Shown piece after piece: positions 21,973 through 34,307 of a stretch of DNA of 64,000 bases. Positions within the stretch are counted from its first letter, which is position 1. Each line of letters starts with the position of its first letter. The DNA comes from Heliocybe sulcata. Taxonomy: Eukaryota; Basidiomycota; Agaricomycetes; Gloeophyllales; Gloeophyllaceae. The position numbers were made by a program, and so were the translations under genes. The stretch is taken from contig ML213518.1 in assembly GCA_004369045.1 (NCBI GenBank), forward strand, positions 192,286-256,285, read 5' to 3'. The notes under the pieces were generated by a model. The model had not been told where the DNA came from, did no database searches, and saw only the letters and a list, made by a program, of their open reading frames with translations.

Positions 21973-23367
21973 TTACACCTCGGAAGGCCTGATAGGCGCG
22001 ACCGGCTTCAGCTTGTCGAAGTTGGCGGCATTCGCCATGATCGCCGTCGGTGCTGACCCATTGCCCTGTGAGACAAAGAAAGTGTCATCAGTGCTATGTC
22101 GCAAACCCAAAAGAACACGCGAGACGCAAACTGAACACGACAAGCAAGCAAACACTCACAATGAACCAGCCAGGGAACCCAATCTCGAAGGGCAGGATGC
22201 TATCGAGGTACGCGATCTGCTCGTCGGAAAGGCTGATGTCGAGGGCCGTAATGTTATCCATGAGGTGTTCGACCTTGCGCCCGCCGATGATAGGGAAGAC
22301 GTAGGGTGTCTTGTGCATCAGGTACGCAATGGCGACTACTGGATGTGAGTATCGAACTCGGAACTCGCAGGAGATGCGCACTGACCGGCCGTGATGCTCT
22401 TGACTCCGACCTCCCCGGCGACCTTCTCGAGGGCATTGGACATCTTCTTCTCATTCTCATTCCGCTCCCAGTCCTCACCAAAAAGCCTACGCCCTTTCTC
22501 GCCCGTCTTCTTGCGCTTCTCCTCCTCCTCGTCGGTCCTCAGCTTCCCGGCGGCGAGCACGTTCCACGGGGCAAGGGCCATTCCCCACTGCCTCGCCATG
22601 GGGATAATCTCGCGCTCAAAATCACGTGCCATGACGTTCCATGCGCCCTGGTAGATACAGAACGGCGTCTTCTTTGCGTCGCGAGCGTACTGATTCGCCT
22701 GGGCAACGACCCACGCAGGAGAGTCGGAGATGCCGAGGTAGAGGACCTTGCCCTGAGTGACGAGGGTGTGGAGGCCGTCCATGACCTCCTCGATGGAGGT
22801 CTCCCAGTCCCACCAGTGGAGGTAGAGGATGTCGATATAGGAGGTGCGGAGCTTTGCGAGGGAGGCGTTGACGGAGACGACCATGGACTTGACGTTGTTG
22901 CCGGTGTAGTTGGCTTTGATGGCGACAGCGTCGTTGCCACGCTTGAAGTTGGTCGTGTACTAGAAGCGGTTGAGTGCATATATGAGGTATTGTTGGTGGA
23001 CTATATACCTTGGTCGCGATGACGAGCTGGTCGCGGATACCGCGCTTCTCAGCCCACTCGCCGATAAACGCCTCGGAAGTTTCGTCCTGACTGAGAGCGA
23101 CTGAGCTTGACATGACAGAGTTGGTGTATAGGTTACTCACTAATTGTTTGCGGTATCGATAAAGTTGCCTCCGGCGTCGTAGAAGGCGTCGAGAAGCTTG
23201 AAGGAAGACTCCTTGTCCATGGCACCCATACCATACTCGGCCCACTTGTCGCCGATGCTCATGGCGCCGAGTTGGAGGGGCGAGACATGGACACCGGCGA
23301 GCCTGGAGAGCTGACGGTAGCGGCCGAGCTTTGTTGGGGGCGGAGGGGCAGGGGCGAAGATGGACAT
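21973..23367 (-). CDS. Aldo/keto reductase (aryl-alcohol dehydrogenase type)
   Basis: This is an NADPH-dependent aldehyde/ketone reductase of the AKR superfamily, closest in look to fungal AAD/norsolorinic-acid-reductase-like proteins; it is presumably cytosolic. Five exons (23367-23141, 23090-23009, 22959-22386, 22338-22160, 22065-21973) join in phase to 384 residues, the usual family length. The catalytic tetrad is visible: Asp and Tyr in IDTANNY (the Tyr codon is split by intron 1), Lys in VIATKY, and His in YLHWWDW. A C-terminal PIIGGRK cofactor-binding segment is present. The start is the ATG before SIFAPAP, which gives the normal short N-terminus. It is divergent from EFL1, 244 bases apart. 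The true substrate cannot be read from sequence; white-rot relatives act on aryl aldehydes. Confidence 0.9.
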
Positions 23368-23611
23368 GGTAGCAGGTGAGATGAGCAGTGGACATGGCGG
23401 GGGTATATATACCCGGGAGGTATGACGCGTTCCGATGTGAAGAGAAGGCGGGTGCCGGCGACGCGTCGACGCGGCGGTGTTGGGTAAGCAGCTGAGCACT
23501 CATTCTCGAACGAAGGTGGCTGAAATATGACCCGAATCTTATCTTATCAGTCGCGGTACCGGTATTTTCCACGACGGGCGATGCGCAGAGTCAGCAAAGT
23601 GCATCTCCTCA
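23368..23611. promoter_or_regulatory. Shared divergent promoter with tandem GATA sites
   Basis: The 244-base gap between two divergent start codons contains GATAAGATAAG on the minus strand (23,538-23,548), two abutting GATA-factor sites. In fungi such pairs are typical of nitrogen (AreA/Nit2-like) or light/iron GATA regulators. Which of the two genes responds is unknown. Confidence 0.5.
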
Positions 23612-26600
23612 ATGTCGACATCTCGAGCGCAAGATGTTCGCTGCGTCACCTGCTGCGGCCATGTCGACCACGGAAAGACGACAGTCATGGACGCACTTTT
23701 GGCTGCTAACAACATCATCTCACAAAGGATGGCCGGAAAGCTGCGCTATCTGGACAGTCGCGAGGACGAGCAGGAGCGAGGTATTACAATGGAGAGCAGC
23801 GCCGTATCTCTCAAGTTCCAGGTCGGAGGTACGCGCCATTACTTGCTGGTCGAACTCCTTATAGAGCGTGCTAGGAAGCTCTCCGAGAACGTATATAATC
23901 AACATGATTGACACGCCCGGACATGTCGACTTTTCTAGCGAAGTGTCCACTGCATCTCGTCTCGTCGACGGCGCTCTCGTGCTGGTCGATGCCGTAGAAG
24001 GTGTCTGCACGCAGGTGCGCATACCCATTACCCATCCGTACACCCGTTCCTAACATGGACATAGACTATTGCTGTATTGCGGCAAGCTTGGCTCGACCGC
24101 CTCAAGCCTGTCCTCGTCATCAACAAACTCGACCGCCTCATCACCGAGCTACGTCTCGCTCCGGTAGAGGCCTATCATCACCTCTCTCAGCTCATCGAAC
24201 AGGTCAACGCCGTCATGGGCGGCTTCTTCGCCTCCGAGCGCATGGACGACGACCTCCGCTGGCATCAGGAGCGCGAGCGCCGTCTCGCCTCCAAGAAAGA
24301 AGCAAACGCCGAAGAGGCCGACGCGCTCGTGAACGAACAGGACGAGGCCTTTCAGGAAAAAGACGACGAAGACATTTATTTTGCGCCCGAGCGCGGCAAC
24401 GTGATATTTGCGTCCGCAATCGATGGATGGGGCTTCCGTGTGGGCAAGTTTGCGCAGGTGTATGCGGCAAAGCTCGGGATCAAGGAGGCGAATCTGCGCA
24501 GGGTGCTCTGGGGCGATTTCTACCTCGACCCGAAGACGAAAAGAGTGATCAGCCATAAACATCTGAAGGGCAGAGCGCTCAAGCCTCTCTTTGTGCAGTT
24601 TGTACTGGAAAATCTGTGGTCGGTGTACGACGCCGTGCAGCTAAACCCGTAAGGCTGGGCTACTTCCTCTTATATTGTAACTGAAGGAAATCTGCAGGAA
24701 CCCCGACAAGGTCAACAAAATCATCGCATCTCTCAACCTGAAAATCCCGCCCCGTGACCTCAAATCCAAAGACGCTCGCGCCCTCCTCTCCCAAATCATG
24801 TCTCAGTGGCTCCCGCTCTCCACCAGCACGATCCAAGCCGTCATTGACATCGTCCCGCCACCCTCCGTTTCCCAGCGCGAGCGCATCCCAAAAATGCTCT
24901 ACCCCGACCTGCACGAGTCCACCATCAGCCCCAAAAATAAACTGGAAGAGGGACTGTACGCGTGCGATAGCAGCGAGGACGCTGAGGTGATTGCGTATGT
25001 GAGCAAGATGTTCGTGGTGCCGAGTAGGGAGATGCCGGAAAGGAAGGAGAGGAAGCTTGGTGCAGAGGAGATGAGGACCAGAGCGAGAGAGGTGCGGGAG
25101 AGGAGGGAGAGGGAGGCTAATGGGGCTGTTGCTGATACCTCCAAGGAAGAGAAAGTAGAGAGAGAGACGCCTAAGGAGGAGCAGGAGGAACCCAAGGCAC
25201 CCGAGGATGCAGACGAAGACGCGGAGACCATCCTCGGCTTCGCGCGCCTTTTCTCCGGGACCCTGCGTATTGGCGGCTCCCTGCGCTGCGTGCTACCAAA
25301 GTACAACAACGCCCTCCCGGCGTCGCACCCGCGCAATCGGAAGCAGGTGGTGGAGGCGAGCGTGGAGGGGCTGTACCTGATTATGGGGAGGGAGCTGGTG
25401 CCCGTTGAGAGCGTGCAGGCCGGGAACGTGTTTGCTGTAAGGGGCCTGCAGGGGAGGGTGGTGAGGAGTGCGACGCTGTGTGCTCCGGGACAAGGGCAGG
25501 CAGACGAGGGCCTAGTGAATCTGGGCGGGGTGTACCAGAACGCAAGTCGATGTCCCTTTGTACCAACTATAGACTTGACTTGGTTTTTCGTTACAGGCGG
25601 CGCCGATTGTTAGGATAGCGGTGGAGCCTGTCTCACCTGCAGACATGCCGAAGCTGGTTCGCGGGCTGAAGCTGCTGAACCAGGCGGACCCGTGTGTGGA
25701 GACGTTCCAGCAGCAGACGGGGGAGCATGTTATCCTCGGCGCGGGAGAACTGCATCTGGAGGTGCGTGACTCTGGGCTCTGGGATTAGGGTGCTCATCGT
25801 ACTATAGAGATGCCTGCGCGACCTTCGTGATCGTTTCGCAGGCGTGGCGATTCACGGGTCGGCGCCTATCGTGCCCTTCCGAGAGACTGCTGTTAAAGGA
25901 ACAGGTGGGCCTAGTGTACCAGCATCAAACGATGGAAGACTAACTACCCCAGATATGCCCCCGCCAAAATTCGCGCCCGCACGGCGAGGGACGATCAAAG
26001 CCGCGAGCATCCACAATCTCGTCAAATTCACCATCCGCGCTGCTCCACTTCCAAAACCACTGCACGACTTTATCCTGGATAACCTGTCAATTCTGAAGCG
26101 CATCCAGCGCGAGCGGAAGTCGGATACGGACGGTGATGACGAGGAGGACGAGGAGGTGGGGCTGCAGGACGAGATCTACAGGACGCCGACTGTGAAGCCT
26201 GAGAGGTTCTGGGAGGGCATGCGGGAGGTGTGCGAGGAGGTAGGTGGGGAGTGGAGAGGGATGGATGAGTGGATATGGGCGTTTGGGCCGCAAGGGGCCG
26301 GAGGGTGTGTATTGGTGGATGTCAGAAAGGCAGCCAGTGCGAACGCGAATTCGTGTGTCCTCGTTTAATCTCTCGTTCTTGATTTGGGCTGATGGATATT
26401 TGGAGGTTACGGAGGCGGATGGAGAGGTTGAACGCCGGAGAGGAGAAGGAGGCGCAGAGTGCGCAGGAGCAGGCGTTGAGGGATTTGGAGGGGCACGTCG
26501 AGACTGGATTCCAGCTGGCGACGTTCCAGGGCCCGCTGTGTGCGGAGCCTGTGGAAGGCCTTGCGTACTTCCTCGAGAGCTTCGAGGTGGATGAGAATGG

Positions 26601-27343
26601 GATTGAAGAGGAGAAACGTGAGTAGCTGTTCATATGCTCTGTAACTTAGTCTGATGTGTTTCGTGTTTGCAGAGCGCAATACCATCGCGCAAGTGACTGG
26701 TTCGCTCATATCGTCTGTGAGAGAAGCGTGCAGGAATGGGCTGCTGGACTGGTCGCCGCGATTGATGCTGGCTATGTATACTTGTGACATTCAAGCCTCT
26801 AGTGCGTTTCAAATTACTTCTACATTGACGCAATCAATTGATGATGATCCGCAGCGGAGGTTTTGGGAAAAGTGTATGGCGTGGTGGCGCGCCGACGAGG
26901 TCGGATTGTTTCGGAGGAGATGAAGGAGGGCACTACGTTCTTTAGTATCAGAGCGTTGTTACCGGTCGTTGAGAGTTTTGGATTTGCTGATGGTGCGCAA
27001 TTTGGCCTCGAAATCTCCCTGTGACGGACAGATACTAATACAATTTTCAGATATTCGGAAGCGCACTTCGGGAGCGGCCAGTCCGCAGCTAATCTTCAGC
27101 GGGTGAGTCGCTATTCGTCGCACCGGTCGAATTGAGTGCTGATAGCGTCAAAGGTACGAATTGCTGGATCAGGATCCATTCTGGGTGCCAACCACGGAAG
27201 AAGAATTAGAGGACCTCGGTGACAAGGCTGATCGATCGAATGTTGCAAAGGCGTATATGGATGCGGTGCGGGAACGCAAGGGGATGTTCGTCGACCGTAA
27301 GATTGTCGAGTTCGCGGAGAAACAAAGGACTCTGAAGCGGTAA
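23612..27343 (+). CDS. EFL1: EFL1/Ria1, elongation-factor-2-like GTPase of 60S ribosome maturation
   Basis: In the known pathway, EFL1 works with the SBDS/Sdo1 protein in the cytoplasm to eject the anti-association factor eIF6/Tif6 from new 60S subunits. Visible G motifs are GHVDHGKTT, the family-specific [19 protein letters not shown] switch I, DTPGHVDF and NKLD. An acidic, Lys/Glu-rich insert follows (about 25,020-25,220), then the EF2-like domain with [10 protein letters not shown], and the closing [16 protein letters not shown] block specific to EFL1. Exons I can fix: 23612-23828, 23875-24014, 24065-24648, 24698-25541, 25597-25761, and one from 25808; later ones end near 26615, 26801, 26992, 27102 and at 27343. 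The intron 25542-25596 is GC-AG. One exon border near 26,350-26,420 is unresolved. The N-terminus before GHVDHGKTT could start elsewhere. Confidence 0.93.
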
Positions 27344-27607
27344 CAACGTTGTATTCGCTGGTCTAACCTTGTATTGTATGTTCCTTATTTGCAATAGTGT
27401 CTAAGTAGCCGTGCCGAATAGCAGCTATAGAGCGAGTGGCAGCCGGAGGCATTTCATTTGCGTCTCGACTGTTGATTATGTAAGCAGATTGTAGCGAAGG
27501 ATAGGCGGACGCTTCCTCCATCATCAAACTCGGCTTCCCGCCGCTGCTGTCCCTCTTCTTCGATATCGACCTCGTCGCCGCCCCATCAAACCACAGCCAG
27601 CACATTC

Positions 27608-30600
27608 ATGGCGGCGCTGGCAACTGCAGCCTACTCTGGCGGTCTGCCTCCTCACATCTCCGGCTCGGCTGCTAGCAATGTCGCTCGCCGCTCTCAGCAG
27701 CCCTCTGCGGAGGAAGAATCGTTTATCACGACATTCTTCTGTAGGGCGCTGTACGACTACGAGGCGCAGGATGCGTCAGCTCTCTCTTTTCGCCGCAACG
27801 ACATCATTGAGGTCCTCACAAGACTCGACTCTGGCTGGTGGGATGGGCTGCTTGGCGAAGAACGGGGCTGGTTTCCTTCAAACTATGTGACTATTATCAC
27901 CGATCAAGAGGCTGAAGCAGCGCTGGGTACTTCAGAGGCACCTCGTTCTCAGACTGGCCCCATGTCCGATGAGGCTCCCGACTCTGTCCTGGATATGGCA
28001 AGCAGCCTTTCCAGGGGGCAGCCAGAGTCCGAAAGCGAATGGCTGGAGGGGGATATGGACTTTTCGAGTGGTCGGGACGCTATGAACGAGCTTGCATCTT
28101 CGGCTATGGAGGGAGGTACGCAGTCGAGCGATTTCTGGGTGCCGGAAGTTACTCCTGATGGTCAAGTGCGTATTCGCCTATGGTGACGGCAAGTAATTAC
28201 CTCACGCTTTGGATTGACCAGATCTACTATGTGAACACTCAAACAGGTGAACATTCGCGAGATTTGCCTCCTGAACATGGCGAGAGCGCGCCTTCTGCGG
28301 GTGTGACGACCCTTGCGTCTCCTTCCAGCTCGCGCTCGGGAACAAGCAACGGGCCTACACACCCTGTAGCCGCAGGCGCCGTTCCACGCACTATTAGCAA
28401 AGGTCAGGCTGAGCCCGCTCGTCCGGCCGGGTTTGGGTTGGCGAAGCGGACTGGGACGCCAGAACCATGGGTGAGGCGACTGGCCGACGATGGTTTGTCA
28501 TATTATTATTACAACAAACAGACCGGTCAGTGGCAGTGGACCCTTCCCAACTCGGACTCTGGCGCGAGCGACGATGAATTGGCCCGCGAACTGGGCTACG
28601 ACGACACTCCGGGGAACCGAGACACCATCGTAGCCTCCACCCGGATCAGGTCAGAGTCTGCTGTATCGCGACCGCGGGGTCGTGGTGATCGTGCAAGTAT
28701 ATATTCGGATGACTCGGATGTGCAGCCACGGGAGCGCGAACGGTCACTGACATCCAGCACGCAGCGGTCAGTATCTACCAATGGTTACTCGAGTACGAAC
28801 GGTCACAATGCACGTTCTCTGGAACATAAAAGTATAGCGGAGTTGACTTCCGCGGAGCGGCTTGCTCAAGACCTGCAGCAGGCGCTCGAACCATACCCTC
28901 CAGAATCTGTCACGGACCTATCTACCATTGCGCGCGAGGCGATTGCCGCTGTAACAGACAGCATACGGCCAGACGGCATGACACGCCGTCGAGAACAGGA
29001 TGATGTCCTGGATCGACGCATCCTCAATGTTGTCCTCGCCATCCGCAACCTCCTCTATATCTCATCACCTCCATCCAGTCACATCCCTGCTACCGCCCTG
29101 CCGCCTCATGCTCGTGACTACAAGTTCAATCCCACTGCTCAGGGCTTGCAGGGCCATCTAAAGCCTGCGCAACGCAAGGTCACAGCCACTCTCTCGAAGC
29201 TCGTCCTTTCTGCTCGTGCGATGCAGTACGACTCTGGTTCATCGAACAGTGAGACGCCTAACCGTATTGAAGCGGATGCTGCCGAGTTGGAACGCGCCAT
29301 CGTCTCCTTTGTGCTGGAGGTACAGAAGTATCATAACCAAATGACTCCTGAAGAGCGTCGAGCGAAACTTCCATCCAAGCGGCTGCATGGTGTTTACTCG
29401 ACGTCGAACATAGGCCTTGGGTTGCCCGGTGCTGGTGCAGGCGGTCATTGGAAAGGCTTCGGATTCGTGCAATCTGGTGGCAATGAGAGGGCTCCATCGA
29501 AGGTGCTCTCGTCAGACGTCGTCGCCGATGCTCAGGAACTCCAGTTGCGAGTTAATGAGCAAATCAGACACCTGATGGTCAGTGTCAGCCAATTCGCGAC
29601 CTCTCCTGGTAAGCAATCTTTTCAGGAGCGTTCGCTTTTGTACCATGGTATTGATTCGTCGCAGCAGCAGTAGACGCGATTGCATCCGGAAGTCAGGCTG
29701 TTGTGACGGATTTGACAGGCTTCCTAACTCATGTTGGCGATATCTCCATAAAGCGTCATGTAGACGTGTATGGCATTTTCCGTAGCTCTGCTATCCCTCC
29801 ACAAGAGGATGCGTACCTGCAGGCTGCTGATAAAGGTCGTCTACTTCTTCGTACGCTCGAGGCAGCGGCTCAGGCGCTTCATGACGATGGCGCCATGCTC
29901 TTTGCGTCGTCACAGGGCATGTCTCTACAGCTGAACTCACTGGACCTGGATGAGCTTGCCAGCTTGGCGACATCTCTCAAGTCTAACTCGGTCATAGTCA
30001 CGGAGTCTCTTGAAACACTGTTGGTTGTTGGTCAGGATCAAGCGGAGCTCGCTGGTCCTGACTATCATCAAACTATCGATGCCGGTATACCTCGCCTCGG
30101 TACCGTAGAATCTGCATACAGCAGTGACATCAACTCCCTGTCCGACTCCTTCCTCGACTCTGAGGCGGACGACATTGTAGACACTGAGCTTGCATTCAGT
30201 AAACCTCGAGCTCGTCTCAACACAAATCCGGATTCGATGTACAGTAAAGCGTCTTCTGCTTCTGGGCGGACTTTGGGCACGACGGAAAGCTACACCTCTA
30301 GCAGCAATATGTCGATCGCTCCGACATGGTCCGCTCAGGAACCTTCAATCGATACTCTGGTCGGGTCTGCTTCGCCGAGAGTATCGATGTCCGCTATGGA
30401 GGACGATACCAACTCGATATTCGATGATGATGGCGAGTCCTTCTCCTACAGTTTCTCATCGGCTACTGACGAACTTGGTTAGTCGGCATGCCAAGTAAAT
30501 CTCCTGCACGTAGCAATAAGCTCGCCAAGCTCCTTGGCGATGAAGTCCCGAGAGGTGTGGCGGAGAAGATGAACGCAAGTGCGAAACCTTGGTACTTGCG

Positions 30601-32222
30601 GCCAACGTACGACGCGAACGAGATCCTGATCGAACCGGATGGCACTGTTCGTGCGGGAACGGTTCAGCAGCTTGTACAACGGCTGACTGCCCATGAGCAT
30701 GGGGGTGAGTTTGTGCTGTTGCGCGATAGATGATAGACTGAAGGCACGTGGCCGTGACCTAGACCCCAACTTCAACAAAATATTCCTGTTGACGTACAAG
30801 TCTTTCACTACTTTGGATGAGCTGTTTGAGCTGCTTGTACAGCGGTTCTGGATCCAGCCTCCAGAGGAGCTGAATGCCCGTGAGCGGGAGGACTGGGTAA
30901 AGCACAAGCAGAACATCATCCGAGCACGGTAGGCAGTCTACTGTATCTGTTTTGTGACGTCACTAACGCGTATCGTCACAGGGTACTGAATACGTTCAAA
31001 TCCATGATCACTGAAGAAGGCTTCTTGGAGAAAGAAGATTTGTACATTCTCGAACGGATCAAGGCGTTTGTATCCGACCCTCGAGTTGTCCAGTACTCTG
31101 GCGCCAAACAGCTTTTGATCAACATTGAGCGTATTGTAAGTGGCTGGCACTGCGCTTGGTGCTTGATTCTCACTAGTGCTTGCAGCAACGGGGCGGCGAA
31201 CCGGTCAAGATGATGAGCGGCTTCTCTCAGTCGCCTCCTCAGCCGATTGTGCCCAAGTCGAATAAGAAGCTCAAGTTCCTCGACATCGACGCCCTGGAGC
31301 TTGCAAGGCAGTTGACGATCCTTGAGAGCAAGATGTTTATGAAGATCAAGGCGACGGAGTGTCTTCAGCGGTCGAAGATGTCTGGGCAGCACAATGACAG
31401 TATATCCGAGTTTATTCAGACTTTTAATAGGGTAAGTGGGTGTACTTGCGGGAAATGGCCTGATTATGATGTACTGTAATCTTTCATCAGATAGCGAACT
31501 GGGTCAAGGACGCTGTACTGGCAAAGGAGGACTCTCGGAAGCGGGCTAACACAGTGAAGCATTTCATCAATACAGCGGATGTGAGTGAGGGTATGTCCGT
31601 TTCCTGCATGGAATCCTAACCTCCCTCCCACAGCGTTGCAGAACACTGCATAATTTCTCCAGCATGGCGGCGATCATCTCTGGGCTGAATGCGTCTCCCA
31701 TTATCCGGCTCAAGCGGACGTGGGAGCAGGTTGGGCAGCGATTCATGAACCAGTTGCAGAGTTGCCATATCAATACGGATAAAAATTACGCAGCGTACCG
31801 TGCAACACTGGCGAAAGTGACTCCGCCTTGTGTGCCATTCTTTGGTGCGTCCCTTCCGTAGCTATGTCTCCACGGTCTAATCGTGAAATTGTCCTAATCG
31901 TGAAATTGTCATAGGTATCTACCTGACCGACTTGACCTTCATCGGTGACGGCAACGCCGATATTCTCAACGGCAACCTCGTGAACTTCCGCAAGCGCCAG
32001 CGGGTGGCCGAGGTGATCCAGGAAATCAAGCGGTGGCAGTCGTTCCCGTACAACTTCCAGCCGGTGCCGGTGATCCTCGCGTTTGTGGAGGAGAATTTGA
32101 ACGTGTTCAACACGCCGCTTGATTATGATGAGCAGTTCTGGCAGTTGAGTCTGGAGAGGGAGCCGAGGGAGAGGGAGGACGAGAAGATGGCGAGGTTGTT
32201 GCAGGAGAGCGGGTTCCTGTGA
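27608..32222 (+). CDS. Cdc25-type Ras guanine-nucleotide exchange factor with SH3 and WW-like modules
   Basis: The protein should load Ras with GTP at the plasma membrane, upstream of adenylate cyclase/PKA or MAPK signalling. Domain order is an SH3 domain near residues 43-100 (ALYDYEAQD...GWWDGLL...GWFPSNYV), a WW-like segment with its second Trp missing (WVPEV...IYYVNTQTG), a complete WW-like segment (WVRRLADDG...YYYYNKQTGQWQWTLP), a long Ser-rich linker, RasGEF_N (near 30,600-31,130), and the catalytic Cdc25 homology domain ending at LLQESGFL. Clear introns include 28,166-28,221, one at 29,610-29,672, and several between 30,700 and 31,915. A short intron near 30,440-30,490 is needed to keep frame, but I could not fix it. 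The start ATG at 27,608 gives a normal lead into the SH3. Confidence 0.9.
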
Positions 32223-32544
32223 TCGCGCGACCTTTGCATGAGTGGGTGCTGGATCTTTCTGTCATTTTTATTGGTCGTTGGGATTGGAGTGTAGTACTAT
32301 TCGGTGGAGAGGTGAAGAATTCATTATAATTCATTGTATAATTAGTATGCTATGCAGGCGGACTATGCAGGATGCATGCTGTTGTTTCACATTCTGTCGT
32401 TTACTCGGTAGTCTACTCTCGTTGTCTGCCTCGCGTCGGCTGGCCGCCCGAGGACAACCATTGCTATATGTACGTTGGAGATACCATATAATGGATTCAT
32501 TATTTTGCTCGATAAATGACGCGAGTGGTCTGTGGGTAGGCGAC
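32223..32544. other. Intergenic region RasGEF to HIT gene
   Basis: It holds the 3' end of the RasGEF transcript and the promoter of the HIT gene. No other feature is seen. Confidence 0.5.
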
Positions 32545-33188
32545 ATGACGTCCTTCATCATCCGCGACCACGTCTCGCGCCCCGCGCCGCCCTCCTGGCA
32601 GCCCGACGCCCACTCGGACTGCCCGTTCTGCCGCATTGTAGCGGGAGACTCACCCGCGTTTAGAGTGTATGAGACGGAGCGGGTGGTGGCGTTTCTGGAT
32701 ATATTGCCGTTGAGGCCGGGGCATACGCTGGTGGTGCCGAAGAGGCACACGGCGAGGGTGAGCGAGTTGGCGGGGGAGGATGCGGCGGCGGTGGGGGAGG
32801 CTGTGAGCAGGGTTGCGGGGGCGCTTGTGAAAGGTGAGTGTTCAATTTGTGGATTGGGAGAAGAGGGGCTGATGAGGGGAAGCGATGGGGAATACGGCGT
32901 TGAATGTGGTGTGTAATCAGGAGTATGCGCAGGCGGTGCATCATGTTAGTTGGCCCGTCGTTGCATGCCTGACCGTCTTTTTCTGATATGCGTACGTAGG
33001 TCCACTACCACGTCATCCCGGCGCCTACGTTTGATTCTGCGACCAAGGTGTCGCCGCCGATGAATGAGACGGGGACGGGGAGGGTGTTGAGTCAGGGGGA
33101 GATGCACAGGAAGGAGTTTGAGAATAGGAGTGAGCTCGATGAGGAGGAGGGGGAGGAGCTGGCGAGGAGGATCCGGGCGCAGTTGTGA
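32545..33188 (+). CDS. HIT-family nucleotide hydrolase
   Basis: Histidine-triad proteins hydrolyse nucleotide phosphoramidates or dinucleoside polyphosphates. Three exons (32545-32833, 32883-32944, 33000-33188) join in phase to 179 residues. The N-terminal CPFCRIVAGD zinc-type motif and the catalytic triad motif HVHYHV (His-x-His-x-His, split by intron 2 after HH) are both present, as is the conserved PLRPGHTLVVPKRH block. The long basic/acidic C-terminal tail is typical of the fungal Hnt1-like branch. The gene is tandem to and just 144 bases upstream of the histone-fold gene. The exact substrate class (Hint against Fhit) is not decided here. Confidence 0.9.
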
Positions 33189-33332
33189 GTGGAAGGGTCA
33201 ATGGATGGCCGTACTCCAGCGCCATGTATACTTGACATGTACTCGTGGCTGAAAGGGCCAGACGCGTCTGTGGCGCTGCTCGATCGCGACTCGTTCTCAT
33301 TTGCCGTCGACGCGTCTGCCATCCACTTCACC

Positions 33333-34117
33333 ATGAGCTCAGCAGATATCGACGAGACTCAACAGACTGTCGACGGCGTATCTCTCGACATGGAAGAAAC
33401 GCAGACTCAGACGCAAGACGGAACGCTGCCGGAAGGGGAATCTGTTTCTACTACGCAGACTCCCGTGGACGGAGCAGACCAGGGGACATCAACGAAGAAG
33501 AGAGAGAAGAAAGCTCCGGCTGTGTATACTAGGACGATTGGAACGTCGCCTCTGCCTATAGCGAGGGTGCAGAAGATACTAAAGGCGGATGAGGTGTGGT
33601 CTTAATATCAGTCTCACACGGGGGCATTGAATTTAGTATGAGCGGAAACTGCAGGAGCTCATTATGGTGCAGAGGGAAGCCGTGCTGGCGATTGCGATTG
33701 CGACAGAGCAGTTTGTGAAGCGATTGATGGAGGCCGTTCAGAGGGTCGCGCAGAGGGAGCGGAGGACAACGGTGCAGCAGCGGGATATGCGTACGTCTGT
33801 TTCGCTCATCATAGTCTCCTCTTTCCAATCTCTTCTTTTAGTTTCCGTGGTCCGGAGAGCAGACGAATTTGTGTTCCTGGACGGTAGGGCATTCACGTCG
33901 CCTGCTAGCCCGACTCAACTTATGTCCTCCAGAGATCATGCAGACTGTTGTACCGAGTGAGCCACCAGCCAAACGGAAACCCAAGGCGTTGGAGAAGGCT
34001 GGTGAACAAGCGACAACGCTGCTGGATCAATTCGTGGTGAATGCGCGGCAGGACGAGGAGGGGCCAGGAGACGTGTTTGTGAATGAAGATGGGACGATGA
34101 CATTACTGGATAGTTGA
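33333..34117 (+). CDS. Histone-fold protein of the Dpb3/CHRAC type
   Basis: Four exons (33333-33593, 33655-33790, 33842-33883, 33933-34117) give 207 residues in consistent phase. A CBF/NF-Y-type histone fold spans roughly residues 72-150: PIARVQKILKADE, then ELIMVQREAVLAIAIATEQFVKRL, then TVQQRDMLSVVRRADEFVFLDE. Proteins of this type pair with a second histone-fold partner in DNA polymerase epsilon (Dpb3) or chromatin-accessibility complexes (CHRAC15/Dls1). The N-terminus is acidic and Gln/Thr-rich, and the C-terminus is acidic. An upstream in-frame ATG at 33,189 directly abuts the previous gene's stop, so the ATG at 33,333 is preferred. It could also be an NC2/Hap5-like subunit, but it lacks the Hap5 signature. 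Confidence 0.8.
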
Positions 34118-34307
34118 CTTGACCGTACGCGGACTGTATATATCGCTGTTATTCAGAGACTTTGTGGCACGCGGGCCGGGACCGAGCGAGATCCAAGCGA
34201 GATCTGCTGATTAGGCGCTCGAGTCGCGACTTTCCTGCCACTTGCCCGCGTCCTCTCTCCTCTTCTCCACATCATCCGTGCCACACAACACACAACCACA
34301 CTTCAAA

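Noticed and set aside
33189-33332. Longer N-terminus for the histone-fold gene (ATG at 33,189)
   Set aside because: It would start right at the stop of the HIT gene and add an unconserved 48-residue leader; the ATG at 33,333 fits better.
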